Positions 24,207 to 33,410 of a stretch of DNA of 43,803 nucleotides are shown in pieces. This stretch comes from JALYUA01 sp040004225 (lineage in GTDB: Bacteria; Acidobacteriota; Thermoanaerobaculia; UBA5066; Gp7-AA6): the NCBI GenBank assembly GCA_040004225.1, contig JBDUBI010000184.1, positions 1 through 43,803 of the forward strand, given 5' to 3'. How positions within the stretch are numbered: the stretch's first letter is position 1; every line of letters starts with the position of its first letter. Below the pieces are notes generated by a model. The model made no database searches, was not told the origin of the DNA, and worked only from the letters and a program-made list of their open reading frames with translations. Position numbers and translations under genes: made by a program.

Positions 24207-27200
24207 GCGCGAGAGATCCGAAGCGCGAGGCCGTCGCGATCGTCGGAATGGCCGGACGATTCCCGGGGGCCGCCTCGGTCGAGGAACTCTGGGAGAATCT
24301 GAAAGCTGGCCGGGAGTCGATTTCCACTCTGACGGACGAGGATCTGCTCGCCTCCGGAATCGACGCCGCGCGGCTCGCCGACCCTCTCTACGTCAAGGCC
24401 CGCGGGATCCTGGCGGACGTCGACCTTTTCGACGCCCCCTTCTTCGGCTTCACTCCGAAGGAAGCGGGCCTCACGGATCCTCAGCACCGGCTGTTCTTGG
24501 AGACGTGCTGGCAGGCTCTGGAGAACGCCGGCTGCGACCCCGGGGCGGCCGGCCGGCGTATCGGCGTCTTCGGTGGGATGAGCATGAACACCTACCTCCT
24601 GGCGGCGCGCGGGCGTGACGCGAGCTTCTGGAAGAACCTGACGGAGGCCTACCAGATCGGTGAGTACCCGTCGCTCGTCGGGAACGACAACAACTTCCTG
24701 ACGACGCGGGTCTCGTACAAGCTCGACCTCAAGGGACCGAGCCTGGACGTTCAGAGCGGCTGCTCGACGTCTCTCGTGGCGATCTGCCTCGCGGCCCGGG
24801 CGCTGCTCGAGCACGACTGCGACGCGGCGCTCGCCGGCGGCGTCTCCATCACGTTCCCGCAGAAGCGCGGCTACGTCTATCAGGACGGCGCGATGGGATC
24901 CCCGGACGGGCGTTGTCGCGCCTTCGACGCGGCCGCGGCGGGTACCGTGTTCGGGGCGGGGGTCGGCGTCGTCGTATTGAAAAGACTTTCGGATGCGCTG
25001 GCCGGCGGCGACTCGATTGTCGCGGTGATCCGGGGTTTCGCGTTGAACAACGACGGTGCCGCAAAAGTCGGTTACATGGCACCGAGCGTCGAGGGGCAGG
25101 CGGAGGTGATCGCGACGGCGCAGGCCCTGGCCGACGTCGATGCCGACTCGATCGGGTACGTGGAGACGCACGGGACGGGAACCCCGCTCGGCGATCCGAT
25201 CGAGATTGCGGGATTGACTCGCGCCTTTCGCGCCTCGACGGACGGGAAGAGGTTCTGCGCGATCGGCTCGGTGAAGCCGAACGTGGGTCATCTCGACACC
25301 GCCTCCGGAGTCACCGGGTTCATCAAGGCCGCGCTCGCGGTGAGCACCGGAGTCATTCCGCCAAGCCTCCATTTCGAGAGCGCGAATCCCGCGGCGGACC
25401 TCGACAACTCTCCGTTTTTCGTGAACACCCGCCTTTCCGACTGGCGGCCAGCGGAGGGCGCGCCGCGGCGAGCCGGAGTCAGCGCGTTTGGAGTCGGCGG
25501 CACAAATGCCCACGTGATCCTGGAAGAAGCTCCGCTCGCCCGGACGCCGGCCGCGCGCTCTTCCGAGCTCCTCGTGCTTTCCGCGAAGACGCCCGACGCC
25601 CTCGACGCGGCCGCCTCGAACCTGGCCGCATATCTGTCGGATCACCCCGACGCGAACCTCGCCAACGTCGCCTTCACGCTCCAGTCCGGGCGGAAGCATT
25701 TCGTTCATCGGCGCGCCGTCGTCTGTGCGGACCCCGCCCAGGCCTCCGTCGCCCTCCGGGAACCGTCCAGATCGGGTGCCGCCGCGGCAGGACGCGCGTG
25801 CGGCTCGCAATCTCCGACGGTCGCCTTTATCTTCCCCGGACAGGGCGCCCAGCATCCGGGCATGGCCCGCGAGATTTATCGCACCGAGCCGAGGTTCCGG
25901 GAAGAGGTCGACCGGTGCATCGCGCTGCTCGGGCCCTCGGGCGGCGTCGTTCTTCAGGCGATCGATCCGCCCGGCGGACTGGAGACGATCGAGGCGTGGA
26001 AGATCCATCGCACGTCCGCCGCTCAACCGGCGATCTTCGTCGTCGAGTTCGCTCTCGCGCGGCTCTGGGAGAGCTGGGGAGTCCGGCCGGCCGCGATGCT
26101 CGGACACAGTATCGGGGAATTCGCCGCGGCGACACTGGCGGGCGTCTTTACCCTCGAAGATGCCCTGTCGCTCGTCGCGGCGCGCGGCCGGCTCGTCGAG
26201 GCGCTTCCGGACGGGGCGATGCTGGCGGTTCGAGTCAAGGAAGAGGAGCTCGCAACGGTGATGCGGCCCGGCATCTCGCTCGCCGCCGTGAACACACCGT
26301 CACTGTGCGTGCTGGCAGGCTCGCTCGAAGACATCGAGACGCTCCAGTCGGACCTCACGGAACGGGGCATTGCGCACCGCCGTCTCCCGACGTCGCACGC
26401 CTTCCACTCCGAAATGATGGATCCGGCCGTTGCTCCCTTCGAGGATCTCGTCCGGAGCGTGCGCCGGTCGCCGCCCTCGATCCCGTTCGTCTCTAGCGTG
26501 ACGGGTACGTGGATCCGGCCCGAAGAAGCCGTCGATCCCGCGTACTGGTCCGCTCACCTCCGGCGGCCGGTCCGCTTCGCGCGCGCCCTGGCCGAGCTCA
26601 TGACCGAGAAAGATCGGGTCCTGCTCGAGGTCGGTCCGGGCCAGACCCTCGCGCTCCACGGCCGCCGGCATCCGCAGAGACTTCGCGAGCAGGTCGTGCT
26701 CTCGTCGCTCGGCCATTCCGAGGAGGGGCGGGAATCGGATCGCGCGTGCCTGCTGGCCGCCGTCGGGGAGCTCTGGACCGCGGGAGCGCGAATCGAGTGG
26801 CCGTCCCTGCAGGAGGGGAGAGGTCTCCGGCGCGTGCCGCTTCCGACGTATCCCTTCGAGCGCCGCAGCCACTGGATAGACCGTGAGCAGTCCCACGACC
26901 TCTTGGCCGACGGGATGGAACACCCCTCGGACGCGGCGCGTCCGATGAAAACGGAGAGCCCTGTGATCAGCACAACCGCCTCGGACGCCGCCGCCCGGCA
27001 ACCACGAATCCTGGCGAAACTCCAGGGCGTATTCGCGGATCTCTCCGGGCTCGCCCCCGAGGACATCGTTCCGTCCGCGACTTTTCTGGAGCTCGGCTTC
27101 GACTCTCTTTTTCTCACTCAGGCCTCGCAGCAGGTCCAGAAGGAATTCGCCGTGACCGTCTCGTTCAGACAGCTGCTCGGCGATGCCTCCACGGCCGGCG

Positions 27201-30200
27201 CTCTCGCGTTGTACCTGGACGCGCGGATGCCGCCGGATTTGGCGCCGGCGGCTCGACCCGGAGCGACGTCTCTTCGGGTGGTCCCCCCGTTTGCGCCGGC
27301 GGCGGTCGCCCCGGCCGGGGCGGGGGAGGCCGCGGGGCAAGGCGCGCTCGAGCGCATCTTCGCCGATCAGATGCGCGTGATGTCCGAACAGATCGCGATG
27401 CTTCGCGGCGAGGTCCCCGCGCCGTCCGCGGCCGCCGGCGTCCCGGCGCCGCGGGAAGGAACCGGCGCCCGCGTGGCCGAGCACCCCGGTTTTCAGGCGT
27501 TCGGTCCCTACAAGCCGATCGAAAAAGCGCCCGGGACGGGCCTCTCGGAGCGGCAGCAGGAACACCTGTCCCGGTTGATCGCCCGCTACCAGCGGCGCTC
27601 GGCGGAATCGAAGCGTCTGGCGCAGGAACACCGGTCGCACTTCGCCGACCCCCGGGTCGTTGCCGGCTTCCGTCTGGAATGGAAGGAAATGGTCTATCCG
27701 ATCGTCGCGGCCGGGTCCTCGGGGTCCCGCATACGCGACGTCGACGGCAACGAGTATGTCGACCTTCTGATGGGTTACGGCCTGAACCTCTTCGGCCACT
27801 CCCCGCCGTTCGTGACGGAGGCGGTCGCGGAGCAGCTTCGCAAGGGCGTAGAGATCGGACCGCAGTCTCCCCTCGCCGGCGATGTGGCGCGGCGCATCTG
27901 CGAGCTCACGGGAATGGAGCGCGCGACCTTCTGCAACACTGGATCCGAAGCCGTGATGGCGGCGATCCGTCTGGCGCGGACCGTCACGGGGCGCGAGAAG
28001 ATCGCCCTCTTCACCGGCTCGTACCACGGAACGTTCGACGAGGTGCTCGTCCGCGGCATCCACTCGGGCGGCATGCACCGGTCGTTGCCGATCGCTCCGG
28101 GAATTCCCGGCGCGAAGGTGGAAAACGTCCTCGTGCTCGACTACGGCACCGACGAGTCTCTGCGCATCCTCGAATCCCGCATGCCGGAGCTCGCGGCCGT
28201 CCTCGTCGAGCCCGTCCAGAGCCGGCATCCCGATCTTCAGCCGCGTGAGTTCCTGACCCGGTTGCGCGAGGTGACCGAGCAGAGCGGGACGGCGCTGATC
28301 TTCGACGAGGTCATCACCGGTTTCCGCGTGCACCCGGGCGGCTGTCAGGCCCTCTTCGGAATCCGTGCGGACCTGGCGACCTACGGAAAAGTTCTCGGGG
28401 GAGGCATGCCGTTTGGAGTCGTCGCTGGCCGCCGGGGCTTCATGGATGCCCTGGACGGCGGGGCGTGGCAATTCGGCGACGACTCCATTCCCGAGGCGGG
28501 TGTCACATTCTTCGCGGGCACGTTCGTGCGTCATCCGCTCGCTCTGGCCGCCGCCTCCGCCGTTCTGGAGCGCCTTCAAGCGGCAGGGCCGGCGTTTCAG
28601 GAAAGTCTGAACGCGAAGGCGGAGAAACTCGCGATGCGGCTGAACCGGTGCTTCGAGGAGTACGGAGTTCCGAGCCGCGTGCAGCGATTCGGTTCGATTC
28701 TCTTCTTCGGATTCTCGAGCGAGCACCGGCTCGCGAGCCTGCTCTTCTACCACCTCCGCGAAAAGGGAGTTCACCTCTGGGAAGGCTTTCCCTGCTTCGT
28801 GACGGAGGCGCATTCGGAGGCCGACCTCGATCTCGTCGTCCGCGCCTTCGAGGAAAGCGCGGCGGACATGCGATCCGGCGGATTCCTCCCGGCGCCCTCC
28901 GGGGAAGGAAGGGTCGGCGCGCCCGCGTTGCCGGCGGTGGCGGTGCAAACGGAAGAAGGGGACTTCGGATTTCCTCTGACCGATGCCCAGAGGGAAATCT
29001 GGCTCGCGTGCCAGATGGGACCGGAGGCGTCCTGTGCGTTCAACGAGAGCGTGACGCTCAAATTTCGCGGATCGCTCCAGGTGGAGGCGCTTCGGGCTTC
29101 CCTCGACGAACTGGTCGTCCGCCACGAAGCCCTGCGGACGACGTTCGACGGGGAGGGAGAGCGGCAGCGAGTCCTCCCGGCCTTTTCCGTCCCGCTCGCC
29201 GATGCGGATCTCTCCCGCTGCGGGCCCGCGGAAGCCTCGGCGAGTCGGCAGCGAATCCTGCGGGAGGAGGCCCGGACCCCGTTCGACCTGGCGCAGGGGC
29301 CACTCGTGAGAGGCCGGCTGCTCCGCCTCGATTCCGAGGTCCACGAGCTCATCCTGACGGCCCATCACCTCGCCGCCGACGGCTGGTCGACGAACGTGCT
29401 CCTGAAAGACCTCGCTCGCCTCTACTCTTTGCGCCGCGGAGAACTTTCGGGGACGCTGCCGCCCGCATCCCGGTTTCGCGATTTCGCCCTCCGGGAGGCG
29501 GCGCACGCGAGCGGGCCGGACGCGGCGGCGACCGAGGCGTACTGGCTCGAGCAGTTCGCGTCTGCGCCTCCGGTCCTCGACCTGCCGGCCGACCGGCCGC
29601 GGCCCTCCGTGAAGACCTATGCGGGGGCGACCGCGAGGCGGCTCGTGTCCCGCGAGCTCGCGAAGTCGATTCGCCAGGCCGGGACCCGGGAAGGTTGCAC
29701 CCTCTTCGGCACCCTGTTCGGCGCGTTCACAGCGCTCCTCCATCGCCTGACGGGCGAGGAGGACCTTGTGGTCGGGATCCCCGCGGCGGGCCAGGCCGGC
29801 GACGGTTCCGAGGACCTTGTCGGCCATTGCGTCCATTTCCTTCCCATCCGCTCGCGCGTGACGAATCGGACGGAGACGCGGGAGCACCTGCGAGCGTCCG
29901 GGAAGGCGATCCTGGACGCTTTCGAGCACCAGGACACCACCTACGGCAGGCTCATCCAGAAGCTTTCGCTTCCTCGAGACCCGAGTCGCTTGCCCCTGAT
30001 CGAAGCGCAGTTCAACCTCGAGCGGGTCGGGGCCGGCATCGAGTGGCCGGGGGTGAGTGTCGACGTGGATACGAACGCGAAATCGTTCGTGAACGACGAC
30101 GTGTTCTTGAACGTCGTCGAAACGCAGGACGGGCTCGTTCTCGACTGCGACTTCAACACCGACCTCTTCGACGCGGAAACCGTGGAGCGATGGCTCGGGT

Positions 30201-33200
30201 ATTACGAGAAGCTTCTGGCGGCCATCGTCGAAGATGCGGCACGGCCGCTGAACGGACTTCCCGTGTGGAGCGACGCGGAGCGGGATCGCGTGCTGGTCGA
30301 GTGGAACCGGACGGCCCGCCGTCCCTCGAAGCCCGCTTGCGCGCACGATCAATTCGAGGCGCAGGCCGTCCGGTCTCCGAACTCGATCGCGATCGTTTTC
30401 CGGGAGGAGCGGCTCTCCTACGCGGAGGTCAACGCGCGCGCAAACCGCCTGGCGCATTATCTCGGATCGATCGGCGTCCTGCGGGGTGGTGTCGTCGCGC
30501 TCTGCCTGGAGCGCACGCCCGAGCTGCTCGTCGCGATGCTGGCGGTTCTGAAAGCGGGAGCCGCCTATCTGCCGCTCGATCCGGGCCATCCGGCGGAACG
30601 GACCGGCTCAATTCTCGAAGACGCCGCAGTCTCCTTCGTTCTGGCAGACCGCGCTCTCTCTGCCCCGGCGGGTATTCGGGTCGTGGACCTCTCAGCGGAG
30701 CACGAGAGGATCGCCGGGGCGAGCGCCGACAATCCGACGTCCGGGACGCAGCCGGACGACCTCGCCTACGTGATCTACACGTCCGGCTCGACCGGCAGGC
30801 CCAAGGGTGTCGCGGTGGAACACCGCGCTCTCGCGAACTTGCTCCAGTCGATGCGGGAGAGCCCGGGAATCGACCGGAACGACACGCTTCTCGCCGTGAC
30901 GACCGTGACGTTCGACATCGCGACGCTCGAATTGCTCCTGCCGCTGACGGTCGGAGCCAGAACGGCGCTGGCGGAATCGGAAGCCGCCCCCGACGGAAGG
31001 GCGCTCGCCGAAGAGCTGTTCCGGTCTCAGGCGACCGTCATGCAGGCGACCCCGTCTACCTGGCGCCTCCTGATCGAGTCCGGTTGGAAGGGTCAGTCGA
31101 ACCTGAAGATGCTGTGCGGGGGCGAGCCGCTCTCGCGGGACCTGGCCGACGCCCTGCTCTGCCGGGGAGGCTCTCTCTGGAACATGTACGGACCGACGGA
31201 GACCACCATCTGGTCTGCCGTCCTGCGGGTCAGCGCCGGCGAGGGACTTCCCGGCATCGGGCCGCCCATCGCGAACACCCAGCTCTACGTTCTCGACGAG
31301 GAGCTTTCTCCGGTGCCGATCGGGGTTCGTGGCGAGGTGTTCATCGGCGGGACCGGCCTCGCTCGCGGGTACTGGAAGCAGCCTTCGCTGACGGCGGAGC
31401 GGTTCGTGCCGGATCCCTTCCGGCACGAACACGGCGCGCGGCTCTTTCGGACGGGAGACGTGGGCCGCTTCCGAGCGAACGGGACGATCGAGCTCCTCGG
31501 CCGCATCGACCGGCAAGTCAAGCTTCGGGGATACCGCATCGAGCCGGGCGAGGTCGAGGCCGCGCTGGCGGGCCACGCCGAGGTTCGAGAAGTCGCGGTG
31601 ATGGTGCGGGAGGACATCCCCGGTGATCGAAGGCTCGTCGCTTACGTGGTGCCCCGGGTTTCGGAGGCGGGCGAAGTCGAGGCGCAGTGGCAGGCCGAGA
31701 TGAGCTCGCAATGGCAGGCGCAGTACGGAGCGGCGATCGGAGAGAGCGATACGCAGGGGGTCAGCCTCTACGGTTGGGCCGACCTCGGCAACGTCGCCGA
31801 GGAGCTGGAGGCGTGGCTCGCGCCTGTGGCCGAGGACATCCTCTCCTGGAGTCCCCGGCGCGTTCTCGAGATCGGATGCGGTACCGGGCTCCTCCTCGAA
31901 AGGCTGGCTCCCCGCTGCACGCATTACGCGGGGACGGATCTTTCGCAGGAGGCGCTCGACAGCCTTCGCAGGCGCCTCGACGCGACGGAGCTTGCCGGTG
32001 AGCGCGTGGCTCTCCGGCGTCGGATGGCGGATGACTTCGGAGGCATCGAACCGGGTTCATTCGACACTGTCATTCTCAACTCGGTCGTCGAGTACCTCCC
32101 GGGGGTCGAGACCCTCCTGCGGGTGGTCGAAGGGGCGGTCCGCGCGGTGGGCGCCCGGGGGCACGTGTTCCTGGGAGACATCCCGAGCCTGCCGATGTGG
32201 GAGATCTTTCACGCGGCGGCGCAGCTCGAGCGCGCTCCCGACGCGCTTCCCGTCTCGCAGCTCCGCGACCGCGTGCGCCACGCGTCCTCTCAGGGAAGCC
32301 GTCTGCTGGTCGATCCGGATTTCTTCCGGGCGCTTTCTCATCGAATCGCCGGGATCGGGAGCATCGAGGTCCGCCAGTCCCGGGCCCGGTTCTCCCACGA
32401 GGTCTCGAGGCTCCACGCCGATGCCTACTACGACGTGGTGGTGCACGTCGGAGAGTCGTTCCCGGAGCGAGACCGGGAGCGCGTCACGCGCGACTGGGAG
32501 AAAGACGGGATGTCGACGCCCGCTCTCGAGGATCTGCTGGCCGGCACGCGCGATTCGCTTCTCGTGCTCGGAGTCCCGATCCAGCGGCTCGCCACCGAGG
32601 CCAGGCTCCTCGAGCTTCTCGAAGGCGACGACGCTGCCGGAACGGTGCGGGATCTCCGGAGGCGCCTGGACGAGGTTTCAGGCGTCGACCTGGAGACCAT
32701 CGTCGATCTCGCCGGGCGCCGCGATTGGGCCGTGGACCGGGTGTGGTCCGAGTCCGGTCGCGACGGCCGCTGCGACCTTCTATTCCGGAGTCCCGTGCAC
32801 CATGCGGGACACCTCGGTTCCGGTCTGTCAAAGGAAACCGGACGTCGCAGGCCGTGGGCAGACTACACGAACAGCCCGGCCCGCGCGGCCCTGTCCCGCC
32901 GTCTGGCGCCGGAGCTTCGATTCTTCGCCCGGCGAAAATTGCCGCCCTTCATGGTTCCGGCAGTCATAGAAATTCTGGACGTGCTCCCGCTGACGGCGAA
33001 CGCCAAGGTGGACTATCGCGCCCTGCCGCCGCCGCAAGGAGTCACCGCGCTCTCGGGCGAGTTATTTCTCGCGCCGCAGACGGAGGCCGCGAAAGCCCTC
33101 GCGGCAATCTGGTCCGAGATCCTCGGGATCGCCCGAGTGGGGATCCGCGACGACGTCTTCGATCTCGGCGCCGACTCCCTCCTGATTTTTCGGATCGCCA

Positions 33201-33373
33201 CGCGGGCCAGGGCGGCCGGATTCGACGTCATGCCGAGGGATTTTTTCCGGCATCGCACGATCGCGGCGCTCCTGGAGGTTCTCGATGAAAGGCAGCCCCG
33301 GCGCGCGAGCGAGCAGACTCCGTTAGTCTCGGTTCCTCGGGATGCTCACCGTATGAGGCGGTCAAGCCTGTGA
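24203..33373 (+). CDS. Hybrid PKS-NRPS: KS-AT-ACP-AMT-C-A(Gly)-nMT-PCP
   Basis: A GTG start overlaps the preceding stop; the protein has 3056 residues. KS: nucleophile Cys187 in QSGCSTSL (usual DTACSSSL), plus ETHGTGTPLGDP and NVGHLDTASG. AT: Ser636 in GHSIGEF, with SHAFHS, the malonyl-CoA type. ACP: Ser968 in LGFDSL. No KR, DH or ER is present, so a beta-ketone results. A class III aminotransferase follows (about 1150-1560; PLP Lys1396 in YGKVLGGG) and should convert it to a beta-amine, as in mycosubtilin or microcystin synthases. Then come C (His1721-1722 in HHLAADG), an A domain coded D-I-L-Q-L-G-M-I-W-K (Gly-like), an N-methyltransferase inserted in it (EIGCGTG near 2556), its resumed C-terminal part with NAKVDY in place of NGKVDR, and a PCP (Ser2992 in GADSL). 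N-methylglycine is predicted. Confidence 0.93.
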   Translation: MSARDPKREAVAIVGMAGRFPGAASVEELWENLKAGRESISTLTDEDLLASGIDAARLADPLYVKARGILADVDLFDAPFFGFTPKEAGLTDPQHRLFLETCWQALENAGCDPGAAGRRIGVFGGMSMNTYLLAARGRDASFWKNLTEAYQIGEYPSLVGNDNNFLTTRVSYKLDLKGPSLDVQSGCSTSLVAICLAARALLEHDCDAALAGGVSITFPQKRGYVYQDGAMGSPDGRCRAFDAAAAGTVFGAGVGVVVLKRLSDALAGGDSIVAVIRGFALNNDGAAKVGYMAPSVEGQAEVIATAQALADVDADSIGYVETHGTGTPLGDPIEIAGLTRAFRASTDGKRFCAIGSVKPNVGHLDTASGVTGFIKAALAVSTGVIPPSLHFESANPAADLDNSPFFVNTRLSDWRPAEGAPRRAGVSAFGVGGTNAHVILEEAPLARTPAARSSELLVLSAKTPDALDAAASNLAAYLSDHPDANLANVAFTLQSGRKHFVHRRAVVCADPAQASVALREPSRSGAAAAGRACGSQSPTVAFIFPGQGAQHPGMAREIYRTEPRFREEVDRCIALLGPSGGVVLQAIDPPGGLETIEAWKIHRTSAAQPAIFVVEFALARLWESWGVRPAAMLGHSIGEFAAATLAGVFTLEDALSLVAARGRLVEALPDGAMLAVRVKEEELATVMRPGISLAAVNTPSLCVLAGSLEDIETLQSDLTERGIAHRRLPTSHAFHSEMMDPAVAPFEDLVRSVRRSPPSIPFVSSVTGTWIRPEEAVDPAYWSAHLRRPVRFARALAELMTEKDRVLLEVGPGQTLALHGRRHPQRLREQVVLSSLGHSEEGRESDRACLLAAVGELWTAGARIEWPSLQEGRGLRRVPLPTYPFERRSHWIDREQSHDLLADGMEHPSDAARPMKTESPVISTTASDAAARQPRILAKLQGVFADLSGLAPEDIVPSATFLELGFDSLFLTQASQQVQKEFAVTVSFRQLLGDASTAGALALYLDARMPPDLAPAARPGATSLRVVPPFAPAAVAPAGAGEAAGQGALERIFADQMRVMSEQIAMLRGEVPAPSAAAGVPAPREGTGARVAEHPGFQAFGPYKPIEKAPGTGLSERQQEHLSRLIARYQRRSAESKRLAQEHRSHFADPRVVAGFRLEWKEMVYPIVAAGSSGSRIRDVDGNEYVDLLMGYGLNLFGHSPPFVTEAVAEQLRKGVEIGPQSPLAGDVARRICELTGMERATFCNTGSEAVMAAIRLARTVTGREKIALFTGSYHGTFDEVLVRGIHSGGMHRSLPIAPGIPGAKVENVLVLDYGTDESLRILESRMPELAAVLVEPVQSRHPDLQPREFLTRLREVTEQSGTALIFDEVITGFRVHPGGCQALFGIRADLATYGKVLGGGMPFGVVAGRRGFMDALDGGAWQFGDDSIPEAGVTFFAGTFVRHPLALAAASAVLERLQAAGPAFQESLNAKAEKLAMRLNRCFEEYGVPSRVQRFGSILFFGFSSEHRLASLLFYHLREKGVHLWEGFPCFVTEAHSEADLDLVVRAFEESAADMRSGGFLPAPSGEGRVGAPALPAVAVQTEEGDFGFPLTDAQREIWLACQMGPEASCAFNESVTLKFRGSLQVEALRASLDELVVRHEALRTTFDGEGERQRVLPAFSVPLADADLSRCGPAEASASRQRILREEARTPFDLAQGPLVRGRLLRLDSEVHELILTAHHLAADGWSTNVLLKDLARLYSLRRGELSGTLPPASRFRDFALREAAHASGPDAAATEAYWLEQFASAPPVLDLPADRPRPSVKTYAGATARRLVSRELAKSIRQAGTREGCTLFGTLFGAFTALLHRLTGEEDLVVGIPAAGQAGDGSEDLVGHCVHFLPIRSRVTNRTETREHLRASGKAILDAFEHQDTTYGRLIQKLSLPRDPSRLPLIEAQFNLERVGAGIEWPGVSVDVDTNAKSFVNDDVFLNVVETQDGLVLDCDFNTDLFDAETVERWLGYYEKLLAAIVEDAARPLNGLPVWSDAERDRVLVEWNRTARRPSKPACAHDQFEAQAVRSPNSIAIVFREERLSYAEVNARANRLAHYLGSIGVLRGGVVALCLERTPELLVAMLAVLKAGAAYLPLDPGHPAERTGSILEDAAVSFVLADRALSAPAGIRVVDLSAEHERIAGASADNPTSGTQPDDLAYVIYTSGSTGRPKGVAVEHRALANLLQSMRESPGIDRNDTLLAVTTVTFDIATLELLLPLTVGARTALAESEAAPDGRALAEELFRSQATVMQATPSTWRLLIESGWKGQSNLKMLCGGEPLSRDLADALLCRGGSLWNMYGPTETTIWSAVLRVSAGEGLPGIGPPIANTQLYVLDEELSPVPIGVRGEVFIGGTGLARGYWKQPSLTAERFVPDPFRHEHGARLFRTGDVGRFRANGTIELLGRIDRQVKLRGYRIEPGEVEAALAGHAEVREVAVMVREDIPGDRRLVAYVVPRVSEAGEVEAQWQAEMSSQWQAQYGAAIGESDTQGVSLYGWADLGNVAEELEAWLAPVAEDILSWSPRRVLEIGCGTGLLLERLAPRCTHYAGTDLSQEALDSLRRRLDATELAGERVALRRRMADDFGGIEPGSFDTVILNSVVEYLPGVETLLRVVEGAVRAVGARGHVFLGDIPSLPMWEIFHAAAQLERAPDALPVSQLRDRVRHASSQGSRLLVDPDFFRALSHRIAGIGSIEVRQSRARFSHEVSRLHADAYYDVVVHVGESFPERDRERVTRDWEKDGMSTPALEDLLAGTRDSLLVLGVPIQRLATEARLLELLEGDDAAGTVRDLRRRLDEVSGVDLETIVDLAGRRDWAVDRVWSESGRDGRCDLLFRSPVHHAGHLGSGLSKETGRRRPWADYTNSPARAALSRRLAPELRFFARRKLPPFMVPAVIEILDVLPLTANAKVDYRALPPPQGVTALSGELFLAPQTEAAKALAAIWSEILGIARVGIRDDVFDLGADSLLIFRIATRARAAGFDVMPRDFFRHRTIAALLEVLDERQPRRASEQTPLVSVPRDAHRMRRSSL

Positions 33374-33410
33374 CGGGAAAATCGGAGGACGCCTGAGACC
33401 CGGCGTCATC

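Noticed and set aside
26300..30589. 1429-codon open frame on the minus strand inside the PKS-NRPS gene
   Set aside because: Length is impressive but the composition is that of antisense GC-rich coding DNA, and no domain is visible. The + strand frame is continuous and fully explained.
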